Assembly: GCA_032433595.1 (NCBI GenBank)
Contig: JASWJB010000142.1
Span: forward strand, 1 to 64,000
Origin: Conoideocrella luteorostrata
Taxonomy: Eukaryota > Ascomycota > Sordariomycetes > Hypocreales > Clavicipitaceae
DNA: 64,000 nt
Direction of reading: 5' to 3'
Below, piece by piece: positions 55,180 through 64,000 of the stretch; positions within the stretch are counted from its first letter, which is position 1, and the number at the start of each line of letters is the position of its first letter. The notes under the pieces are model-generated. The model was not told the DNA's origin and ran no database searches. It saw only the letters and a program-made list of their open reading frames with translations. The translations under genes were made by a program, and so were the position numbers.

Positions 55180-57396
55180 CTATTGCGCATTACCTGAAAT
55201 TAGAGTCTCCAATTCCCGTGGACTGAGTGTGCTTCTTCGCCTTGAAGCGGTCTTGCTGGCTTTCCGATCTCGTTTTCTCTTCTCCGGCTTCACTGGATCC
55301 TCCGATGGTGCTGGATCCTGTTTAGCCGGATCACCTGTCTCCTCGTCTTCAGGTCTGGTGATTATAGATTCCCCATTGAGAGGGTTGGCTGGAATGGTCG
55401 CTGCTGTTGATGGAATAGTGGGTCGAGATGCACCTCGTGTTGAGCCACGAGCCGCCCTCAGCTTGGCTCTGACCCGAGCGGCATCAGCTTCTTTTTCGGC
55501 TGCGGCCAGCTTCGCCGCAATGTTGGACATTGTCAATGGACTCTGCTGCGCTGTCGGCTCGGTAGTTCGAAATGCCGTCGTGTGGGAAGTCAGGCGGGAG
55601 GAAGCTTGGTTAGCAGTAGACTTGGATGTGTGTGTGGTCGTTTCTTCGTCTTTGTCACCCTGTTGAGCTGTCGCCTCGTGGTCATCGTCTTTCTCTACTG
55701 AGTTCATTGTTGTATCTCGTTTCGGTAGTAATACATCGTCTAGCGAGGGTCTTGAAGGGGACCGTGGCCGCTCTGCTGGCTTGGAAATCCTGCTTGGAAG
55801 TCTCGACAGAGGTGCCAAGGCTCTTGGACGCACAGGCAGAGATCTCATCGATTTGGACTCCGACGCTTGGTTATGATTTGACCCTTCGTCGTTGGTGACG
55901 ACTCCATTTGGTCGAGGCTGTGTGTGTTCATTCCTCAAGAACCCTCGATTGCCTGCCGAGCTCGAATTTCGCAGGGGACTGAGCTGCGGACGTTCCGGAA
56001 TAGGAATCGATTCCAGCGAGTCGTCTTTCCGGAGTTCCTGATCACGATCAGTTTGATCCGATATATCTTGGTCGTTATTAGGCGCGGCTTGTTCCTCTAT
56101 TAACGCATTATCCTCATAGTCTGTGACATCACTATCCAACTGCTCCTCTTCATCGTCGTAATTCTCGCCTTCTGCGTCTCCAAATATCTCTTTATTCGGC
56201 GGGCAGGGGGATCGCGAGAAGTCATGAGCTTGTTCCTCGGACTCTTCTTTGACAGCCGAGAGACAGCTAATCCCAGTACCTTTGACTTCAACATCGTTAA
56301 CACGGACGGGACTTAGTCGCATTCCCATTTGTAGCTCTTCGTCACAGACAGGCTTCCCGCTGGCCGCCATTCGCCTCCGCCACCCATCCATGAGATGAAC
56401 TGCATCTCTCCATCGGTCCTCCATCTTCACCCAGCCCGTCTTGAGTCTGTTGATCTCCTCCTCTCTTATGACAACTTCTTCAAGTGGTACGAATGAAGGA
56501 TTTGTGAGAAGCATTCTCATATGGTCCATGACGGAGCCTATTTCTGCCGCCATATCCTCGCAGGAAGGCCGCTTGTGCACGTGAGCGTCCTCTTTATCGT
56601 CTCTAACCCAGCCGCTCATGTCTTGCAGTTGAGCCATTGCCCTCTGCATCATACCAAGTATGGTGTCATTCTCTTCTGTGAGATGTTCGGCTAGATTTGC
56701 TAGGGTCGCATTAGTTTCACTGCGAAGCTCCGACCCGTAGGCAGTCGGGCTACCTGTCAGTGCTGTGTTGGCTTTTTCTCGGCCAATATCGCCCGTCACT
56801 GTGATGGTCATCACCGCTGGGTTTCCTCTAGAGCCTCGCGATCGACCAGCTTCTCCGAACTGTTTCTTTAATGTGTCAATTTGCCGATCTCGCCTGCGTA
56901 TTTCTGTGGCACAAGACGAGCGGGATTGCGCGACGAGAGACTTCATTCTCGCGACTTCTTCTTTCTGCGCCTTGGCGTTTGCTTCTGCCGATTTGAGCTG
57001 CGTTTTCAACGAATCTTCTGCAGCCATCGAAATATCAGCTTTACGCTGGGCCTCTGCATATTTTGTAGTCAGGCGAGACACGTCCTCCGTTAACTTGAGG
57101 TTCTCCGCACGCAACCCGCGCATGGTGGCTGAAAGTGACTCTCGACTTTCGGCATCGCGCTATGTTCATGTCAGCATTTGGACATAAGTGCTGGCCGGGT
57201 TTTCAAAGCATACGTCGCGACGAAGTATCAAGTCGTTTAAAATGCTAATTATGCGTCCTGAAAGCACTGCATCACCTTCGCTACCCTTTCCGGCGCCGGC
57301 GAAATCGATGGAATCGCCATCACGTAGTAATCCTCTGGAGAGTAATTGGTTGTTGATGTACAGCGATGCTGTCCGTAGATTCTCGGTGTCGATCAT
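55180..57396 (-). CDS. Msd1/TinA-like microtubule-anchoring protein (ADIP family)
   Basis: Member of the afadin- and alpha-actinin-binding (ADIP/SSX2IP) family, which includes fission-yeast Msd1 and Aspergillus TinA, a NIMA partner at the spindle pole body that anchors microtubule minus ends. Two exons (57214-57396 and 55180-57159) give 720 residues. The N-terminus MIDTENLRTASLYINNQLLS and LSGRIISILNDLILRRD are family signatures; the 54 bp intron (GTATGC...ACATAG) joins RRD to RDAESRESLS in phase 0. Residues ~60-200 form a long coiled coil (LRAENLKLTEDVSRLTTKYA, EVARMKSLVAQSRSSCATEI). After residue ~350 the protein is low-complexity and acidic, then Ser/Pro/Arg-rich. It ends SRRRSTLSPRELETLISGNA. 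The start at 57396 is the first ATG in frame. Confidence 0.88.
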
Positions 57397-58356
57397 CGCG
57401 ACAATTCCGACCGCGCCCAAAACAGGTGTATGTGGCTTTACAGCAATGTTGTCATGCTCTGGAAAAATTTCATGCGGATTTTGTTATTTATAAATTTTTT
57501 TTTTATTTGATCGTTGCGCAGTCGGGATGCGATTCGATGCGATATGGATGGATGGTCCCCTTGCAAACAATTGTTGTGTTTGGTTGCTATGTGGGGGAGA
57601 GTAAACAAAGATTTGGTGGCTGCTGACTAACAGATTTTGTGCATCAACCCGAGATGCGGGTAGCTACCTGCGCTAGCGAAAGATAACGTGAACTGTAGAT
57701 GACTTCCTTCATTTGATTCAATATAAACGGCTAATTACATCATATATACATGTTATCGAGAGTCATTTAGCTCGGTTTGGCGAGGCTGTGCGCTACAGAT
57801 TCGCTATGCGGCTAGCTTTTGCGATGCAGCTCATGGCAATGCATGAACATCGCTGAGCCGATGTTCTTAATAACCTTTCATTGCTAGCAACAATCTGTAG
57901 GCGTATGCCCTCAACTCGCAGGAATGGAGGATTACTCGTATCTTCGCGCCCTTTACCTAAAGGGACAGACATGGAACCCGTCATCGCACATCAACGTGCC
58001 ACAACAGCGGGCCAGCATAGCTAAGGCTCATCGTCAGTCCGGCGCAGCCCAAAACCGACCCCAGAGTCGGGGCCTTAACTATTCTGTTAGTGCTGGTTTC
58101 TGTTATTGTTAAGGGGGCGAGTAAAATTGATCAAAGAATAAAATCTCAGACACGTTTGAGAAGATTGTTTGTAACGCGGTTGCTTTCGGCATCGCCCAAT
58201 AAAGAAACCCCAAAATATATGTGAAAAATAAGATCAGGGAGTCTTCTAGGGGCTTTGATGGCCCCGCGGCGTCATCATGCTAGTGTAGGACAATAATAAA
58301 AGGAACATGGTGAAACATACATTGGTGAGTGAAAAATCTTGCTGACTGTAGGTCAG
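57397..58356. other. Intergenic region
   Basis: Promoter region of the Msd1/TinA-like gene and 3' flank of RRP7. A poly-T run lies near 57496-57506. No gene is supported. Confidence 0.6.
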
Positions 58357-59298
58357 TCAAGTCTCGGGCTTAAACTTGCCACGCTTCTCCCGCATTGCAT
58401 CGACCTTTCGCCTGTCTTCCTGGAACCGTCGAAGCAGAGATGCTTGCTCTTTTTTACGTTGCTCACGAAGCTGGAAGCGGTAGAAATTCTGCAACTCGGA
58501 CTTTTTCTTGGCCGCCCTATCGACCATTCTTTGCTTGGCCACTTCAGCTTCGTTGCGACTAGCTGGAGCCGCCCTGCCTCCACGTGTAACAGTAACGAAG
58601 CCATCCTCATCAGGTTCATTGCGGAGCCTCTTGGACAATTCAACGGCCTCCTTTTCCTTGCGGTTAAAGGCATTAAAGAATGCATGGACCGACTTTTGCA
58701 TAGCGGACTTGTCGACTCTGGAAAGTTGCAGGTGTGTTGATATCCAAGCCGATCCCAAAGGTGGTACCTCATCCGCTAAATTTTCACCCCAGACTGGATA
58801 TTTTTTACTCTTTTGAACCTTGGCGATAGCTTTCAGCACTAACTGCACGCTCTTCTCGTCTGCGAGTAAGACCACGGCTGTGCTACTGCTTCTGTGTAGT
58901 TGCCGGGTCCATATCTGCGGCAATTTGGACTCTTGTTCCTCTCGCTCTCTTTCCTCGACTTCGACATCCGTCATCTTCCTCTTCTTGGCGAATCCTTGCA
59001 CCTTTGTCGCTTGGGCGGGATCTACTGGCAGAATAGGTTTTGCTTCGTCGTCAAAAATTATCGTTTCGAAACGGCCCGCTCCTACCAAATGCGTAAAAAC
59101 AGCACGGAAATGAGGTTCTGTGCTATCGCTTGGAATATTCTTCAGAAACAGACTGCGGGAATCGTTTGCAGTGGAAACCTTGGGTGCATTTTGTCGAACT
59201 CGAACTTCGTGGATGGCACTATGAGGGAAGGATGGGAGGGCAGGCATACGGATTGACAAGATTGCAAAGGTTTCGCTTGAAGTATCTGTTTGTGCCAT
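58357..59298 (-). CDS. RRP7: Ribosomal RNA-processing protein 7 (small-subunit processome)
   Basis: Intronless gene for 313 residues, the usual length. Rrp7 belongs to the UTP-C/CURI modules of the nucleolar 90S pre-ribosome and is needed for 18S rRNA maturation and assembly of eS27. The N-terminal degenerate RRM region is present (DSRSLFLKNIPSDSTEPHFR, VFTHLVGAGRFETIIFDDEA). A charged insert (FAKKRKMTDVEVEEREREEQ) and the region AVVLLADEKSVQLVLKAIAK follow. The C-terminal Rrp7 domain is strongly conserved: EPDEDGFVTVTRGGR, then KKSELQNFYRFQLREQRKKE and LLRRFQEDRRKVDAMREKRG, ending in FKPET. The ATG at 59298 (MAQTDTSSETFAILSIRMP) is the first in frame. Confidence 0.95.
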   Translation of the reverse strand: MAQTDTSSETFAILSIRMPALPSFPHSAIHEVRVRQNAPKVSTANDSRSLFLKNIPSDSTEPHFRAVFTHLVGAGRFETIIFDDEAKPILPVDPAQATKVQGFAKKRKMTDVEVEEREREEQESKLPQIWTRQLHRSSSTAVVLLADEKSVQLVLKAIAKVQKSKKYPVWGENLADEVPPLGSAWISTHLQLSRVDKSAMQKSVHAFFNAFNRKEKEAVELSKRLRNEPDEDGFVTVTRGGRAAPASRNEAEVAKQRMVDRAAKKKSELQNFYRFQLREQRKKEQASLLRRFQEDRRKVDAMREKRGKFKPET

Positions 59299-60011
59299 GA
59301 TGAATGGTTGTGGAATGCGCTCGCCAAGGAACCGTCGACAGTCCAGGTGTCAATTTCTGTCTCTGACGCCGTTCATCGATATCCGCTGTTGACGATTCTC
59401 TTCTAGCTGCTGCTTCAGAAGGGAAAAAAAATTAGCCCCACATGCTTATCGATTGGACATGTCTTAGCGGCACTGTCTGCACTGTGCACCTCCTTCGGTT
59501 GAACATGGAATTTGACAAAATTTGAAATCGGCAAACTATGAGAAAGAATGTATACTGTTGCTTGTTTTTGTCTTGCGGCTTACTCATTGTTTCAGTCTTC
59601 GCCTAGCAGAATGTACAAATTTGAACAAGTGGGATGCAAGGACACCGCTAATATTTTGCCTTAACCTGAGCATGTTATCCTCTGTTGCATTTTCAGTTGG
59701 GTATACCAAGACCAAGAGATATATTGCTTAATATCATATTTCGGCATCAAACACAAGAGATATATAGGTTATGGTGGTTTGGTGATCTCGAGCAGCCACA
59801 GCTCAGTCGTATGACTTGTACGAAAGGTCTTTAGTTAGTTAGCGGATAACCAAAACGGGACTGATGAGCGAACGCTCCACAACTAAGCTGAGTGCCTGGT
59901 ATGCGACGATTTGACGTCAGTCATCCGCCCGCCGACAAAGCTATCATCAGTTATGTCAAACCAAGTCGCAAAATCTCGAAGCGCACACCACCATCACTGC
60001 AGCTGCTTACC
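59299..60011. other. Divergent intergenic region
   Basis: Promoter region between RRP7 and the TMEM19-family gene. No gene is supported. Confidence 0.6.
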
Positions 60012-61260
60012 ATGAAGCCCATAATTGCCGTACCGGCGATTCTCGCCCTCGTTTTACGGGCTTGGTCAAAGAACTCGCTCACGCCTGCTGGCATCTTTGC
60101 CGCCACGCTCACGGCCATTGCCCATGCTTACCATCCTTGGAATCTTCCATTTGCCTTACTATGCGTGTTCTTCCTAGCAGGAACACGAGTCACACACGTA
60201 TGTCAACGATTATCTGCGAGCCTTGTGTTGCCTCGTTTTCAAAGTCGATGCTAATTCTATGTGCAGGTTAAGGAAAATGTCAAGGCTACAATGACGATGC
60301 ATTCGAAAGGCAGTTCCGGGGGCGAGGGACCGCGAACTCATGTTCAAGGTGCTGCTGTGCTCTCTTCCTATACGCTAGTTCGATTTTACTAACAGAATGT
60401 GCATAGTATTCGCAAACTCGTTAATGGCATCCGTTCTCACGCTTGCCCACGCATATCAACTTCGGTCCCGAGTAGCTGCCTACGCCGATCCGAACCTCGA
60501 GAACCCCGAAAACAGCATGTGCTACTCATGGGGCGGGGACCTTTTAGTCGTCGGAATAATCGCCAACTATGCTGCCGTAGCCGCAGACACATTTAGCTCC
60601 GAGTTGGGAATCCTATCCAAGAGCGAGCCACGCTTGATTACGTCCCTCACGCTGCGAAAGGTACCTCGTGGAACAAACGGAGGCGTGACTTTACTTGGCC
60701 TTTTCGCTGGCTTAGCTGGGTCCATGGTCATCGTGGCTGCTTCCATTGTATTCCTACCCACTTGCACCGCTGAGTCGGCGCCCACGCTTGGAGGTGGTGT
60801 GCCCTGGACCCTAGCGCAGCGCCGTTTGTTCATGGGTGGTATGGTGATCTGGGGTACAATGGGTAGTGTTCTGGATAGTTTCCTGGGGGGCATGTTCCAG
60901 CGTTCAGTTAGGGATGTGAGATCCGGAAAGATCGTTGAAGGCGAGGGTGGAAATCGTGTCCTTGTATCTGCAGCTGCAGCCAAGACTAGTGCTGCCGGTG
61001 CAGATGACAATAAGGTCATTAAGCAAGATGGGTCGGCTATTGAAGACCAAGATGAGAATGTTAACAAGTACAGCCCCAAGAACAAGCATCGTAAATCAAG
61101 TTTCGGGGATCTGCGACCGTCTAGGACCATTGAGAGTGGCTGGGATATATTAGACAACAACGATGTCAACTTTCTCATGGCATCGATCATGAGTGTGGGA
61201 GGAATGGGCGTGGCGGCTTGGTATTGGGGTGTTCCGCTGGAATCTGTATTGAAGCCATAG
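60012..61260 (+). CDS. TMEM19/DUF92-family integral membrane protein
   Basis: Three exons (60012-60197, 60267-60348, 60407-61260) join in phase to 373 residues. The family (PF01940) is conserved from archaea to humans; a plant member, VTE6, is a phytyl-phosphate kinase, so a lipid or isoprenoid phosphate role is possible, but the fungal function is unknown. Several membrane helices alternate with conserved loops: KPIIAVPAILALVLRAWSKN at the start, GGDLLVVGIIANYAAVAADT, FSSELGILSKSEPRLITSLT, RKVPRGTNGGVTLLGLFAGL and GTMGSVLDSFLGGMFQRSVR. The ADTFSSELG and GTNGGVT loops are the family's invariant motifs. A Ser/Lys-rich loop of about 80 residues precedes the last helix (MSVGGMGVAAWYWGVPL). The start at 60012 is chosen because it opens the first helix; an upstream in-frame ATG adds 40 basic residues. 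Confidence 0.92.
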
Positions 61261-63666
61261 AGGCGGGAAACCGGGGGAAACCCACTCGGCCACAGAAACA
61301 AGATGTCATTTTTACAAAAGAAGCGGCTGCTCCTCATATAAAAGGCCCTTGGAAAGATTATTATATATCCAAATACCTCTGTGAGCATCATAGCCACGGT
61401 ATTTACATTACATCTAATCTAAATGCCAAAAAGGTCTTGATATCTAGAAGTCTAAGTTAATTCGCATGCTTACACACCTTATCCTAAAAGGGACCAGCAT
61501 CTATTTGACACTACAGGTACCATCACCTCTTATCCGTTCATTTCGCCTCAGTTAATTTGGTGCTGTGTATATCCACAGGCTGAGCGAGCTCTAGAAGTTT
61601 CTAGTCTCATGAGAACAATGTGATATCCGCCGCGCTAGGGTCGGCGCTAACGTAAACGTCCAATTCAATGTTGCGTAAGTTGGATGGATGGAGAAAGCTA
61701 TGGTTTCTCTCGAGGTGACTTTATTGTATTTTATTTTGTTGATGCGATTCGTAGCTAGATAATAGAGTTTCAATTCGCATGTCAGTCATGGACTGTGGGA
61801 AGGATGAACGTCGCTGGAGAGTTGGCGCAGCAAAGTATTGTACAAAGTCCTTAATTTGGGCAGAAGCAAAGAATCTTCTAATGACGGCTCAGGAATAGCG
61901 CAATGCATGGCTATGAACTATAGTAGGTAAATATAGTATCAGAAACATCAAACCATTTATATCCACGGCCCGATAATCCCTTGTTGGTCACCTCGATCCT
62001 TTCGTGACAAATACGCACCTTAATCACATATTCCGAAATCTCAATATAATCAAGCTAGTTATGTATGAAGACGACGTCGGTCTTTGTAGCAGCATTCGCA
62101 AGTTGTATTCACTGTTGCATCCTCAAAACCATCCCACCATACATCCAGGTTGGTAATGGTGATCATGGCACTATGCTGAAGCAAACCGGCAGTGCCTCAT
62201 GGCAGTGATGTAGATGAGCAAGTGTTATTGCTGTTTAAGCTACGTCACATGGCTATTCACCCGAAGAGTTTTCGTATCTTGCTGCGTAGCTTGCACCTTG
62301 CAGATAGGTGTCCAATTTCTGACTATGCCGGTTACTGAAGTATACCTGTTGAGAGGAGAATTGCTTCAGTCAGGAAGATCAGTGCCGTAAATAGCTAGAT
62401 TATTGAGGGCAATGCTGAAGCAGCTGAACGAGATAAAGGAGGTTTTCAGCTGTGCAGGGCATCGAGGAATCTGACAGATTAGTTGAAGTCAGGCATAAAA
62501 GGAAGGAATTCCCCGTCAATTTGGAAGGCACAAGACATCATTAATTTCATCACTCCTATCCATTCCTACCAAGTTTCCACTGTGCAATTGCTCTGGCCTC
62601 AATAACGTAACAATATCATGTTTTATTTTAGTTTTTCTTAGTTTTTCTTTATGTTTTTTTTTTGTTCGTCGCTCGTGGACTCGTGTTAGTACGAAATTTT
62701 GCAGTCTTTTGAAGCCGTCTACACCCTGTCGGAGGATATTCGACATTCATTTTAATGGACTTACGGATTTGTATCGTGCACCACCAGAAGTGCCACAAAG
62801 AACTTCGAGCAAGAAAACCAAACAACGCGATTCTAGTCTTTAGAATCTTCACCATCTCCAAGCACAACAAATTAGTGCACAAAAAACGGTCAAGCTGTGG
62901 CATAGCTTCGACGCCAATTATTGGTTATCGGCAGCGGCAGCTACTGATATTTCAGTGGAAATTCACGAAGTAGAGAAGATTCGAGCACTCCAAGAGCGAA
63001 AGGATCAAGGCAACGATACTACAGTTGGATGATGGGCTACAGAAGAAGCTCACCAACTTATCGGGGAGCTTAAGGCCGCATACTATGAAAGCAAGTTATA
63101 TAAAAAGCAGGCAGAGCGACTTCAGCAAGGAGGACCGTGACGCCGTGTAAGTCGGGCCGGGCCGTCAATAGAGTTCAGTTCAGGGCCGCAGAATGAACAT
63201 TGCGACCGATAATGCATTTTATTACCAAGAGCAACTTTGTATCTCGCCCCATAATAGAAATAAAAAGTGCAGTTGACTGACTACAACTTAGACTTCTCCA
63301 GCTGGATAGCGAGGTCTAAGCCGCCTCTTTGAAGTTAATATTAGCTCTGTTCTTCCAATATCAACACAGTTCGATCTATCTCAAGCTTCATAGAAGTATT
63401 CAACCTTTAGAGTTTAAATTCAGTTCATCCTGCCGTATTAACTATGGTCATGCGTCTTAAGATGCTTAATAGACTCTTGGCCGACCTGTATTGAAAAAGT
63501 ATAATAATATTATAAAAGCGTCGAGAAAGCTGTAACCATCCGACTCACTCATGTCAATTTTCAGATTCCGCTGGCCTCCAAGAATTCTAGGTCTGCCCAA
63601 TCCAGCATTTAAGTCGAAATAAAGCATAGCAACAAAGGTCTGAGTTGAGCCATACTCCCAGTCATC
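61261..63666. other. AT-rich intergenic region
   Basis: About 2.4 kb without an intact gene. It includes poly-T runs near 62655 and one decayed coding-like fragment (annotated at 62955-63140). The last ~150 bp form the leader of the F-box gene. Confidence 0.55.
62955..63140 (+). pseudogene. Decayed helical protein fragment
   Basis: A 61-codon stretch reads as charged helix (EIHEVEKIRALQERKDQGND, then EEAHQLIGELKAAYYESKLY) and ends at a TGA at 63138-63140, but has one internal TGA at 63030-63032 and no start. The composition resembles the coiled C-terminal tails of transposon-encoded proteins, though no family is recognised. Confidence 0.3.
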
Positions 63667-64000
63667 ATGGACACCAGCTCTGCAACTTCACATTTATCTT
63701 CACCTTCACTTTCGCCATCGCCATCTCCATTATCCCTCATACTCACTCAAGTTCCCATTGAACTACTGTTCCATATCGCTTCGTTTTTGCGAAATAGCGA
63801 TATCAAAAACCTTCGTGCAACTTGTTCTGCATTGAAAGCAGTTGTACCGCTCCGCCTGAATCGCGTCTTCCTATCCGCGAACCCGCTCAATATCAAAGTC
63901 TTCCTCGCCATCGCTGAACACGACACGTTTCGTCATGGCATTACTGAAATCATATGGGACGATGCTCGACTGGTAAGCGACACAGGTTACCCCCGGCATC
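63667..64000 (+). CDS. F-box protein, 5' part (runs off the window)
   Basis: The frame opens at ATG 63667 and stays open to the window end, 111 codons. After a Ser/Pro/Leu-rich lead (MDTSSATSHLSSPSLSPSPS) comes a typical F-box: LTQVPIELLFHIASFLRNSD, then IKNLRATCSALKAVVPLRLN. F-box proteins recruit targets to SCF ubiquitin ligases by binding Skp1 through this motif. The following segment (LNIKVFLAIAEHDTFRHGIT, EIIWDDARL) resembles the start of the large fungal F-box families with a variable C-terminal part. Only the N-terminus is visible, so the substrate-binding region cannot be described. Confidence 0.8.
   Translation, partial: MDTSSATSHLSSPSLSPSPSPLSLILTQVPIELLFHIASFLRNSDIKNLRATCSALKAVVPLRLNRVFLSANPLNIKVFLAIAEHDTFRHGITEIIWDDARLVSDTGYPRH

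Noticed and set aside
59892..60011. Upstream ATG extension of the TMEM19-family protein
   Set aside because: It would add 40 basic, non-conserved residues before the first membrane helix.
1..64000. CRISPR arrays, rRNA genes, tRNA genes, polyketide or peptide synthetase genes
   Set aside because: No regularly spaced repeats, no rRNA or tRNA-like folds and no synthase-sized frames were seen in the window.

Overview
This 64 kb window looks like nuclear DNA of a filamentous ascomycete (Pezizomycotina, probably a Sordariomycete of the Hypocreales type). The grounds are short GT-AG introns (about 45-130 bp) that restore frame in many genes, one gene per promoter instead of operons, AT-rich decayed repeat tracts, and fungus-specific families: three HsbA-like secreted proteins, LST8, RPA190, a Msd1/TinA-like spindle-pole protein and the fungal form of cystathionine gamma-synthase. 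The placement is an inference from gene style; no species can be named.

Layout. 1-2.6 kb is AT-rich and holds two diverged copies of a ~125 bp repeat around a decayed secreted-protein-like fragment. 2.6-7.7 kb is the largest subunit of RNA polymerase I. 7.7-11.6 kb has no convincing gene. 11.7-15.2 kb carries three HsbA-family genes. 16-24.7 kb has housekeeping and regulatory genes (LST8, a tail-anchored FHA protein, an IFRD-family protein). 25.8-37.9 kb is metabolic: a monocarboxylate-type MFS permease, a MOSC/ferredoxin-reductase fusion, a nucleotidyltransferase-like protein, then an FAD aromatic hydroxylase, an extradiol dioxygenase and an FAH-family hydrolase. 38.3-40.5 kb is a scar with a deleted Ty1/copia fragment, a perfect 46 bp inverted repeat and a frameshifted gene. 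40.9-50.7 kb has a CorA-like membrane protein, a serine carboxypeptidase, two small multi-exon genes (one encoding a secreted protein with 18 cysteines) and cystathionine gamma-synthase. 52.1-52.8 kb is a broken gene. 53.3-61.3 kb has an allantoate-type MFS permease, the Msd1/TinA-like gene, RRP7 and a TMEM19/DUF92 membrane protein. The window ends inside an F-box gene.

The most coherent functional unit is 32.6-37.9 kb. A phenol-hydroxylase-like flavoprotein and an extradiol ring-cleavage dioxygenase are transcribed divergently from a 409 bp intergenic region, followed by an FAH-superfamily hydrolase. Together they read as a meta-cleavage route for a hydroxylated aromatic; the upstream MFS permease and MOSC oxidoreductase could be uptake and redox partners. 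Exon structures were worked out by hand from splice motifs and phase continuity. Most sum to a whole number of codons; the uncertain junctions are stated in the entries.
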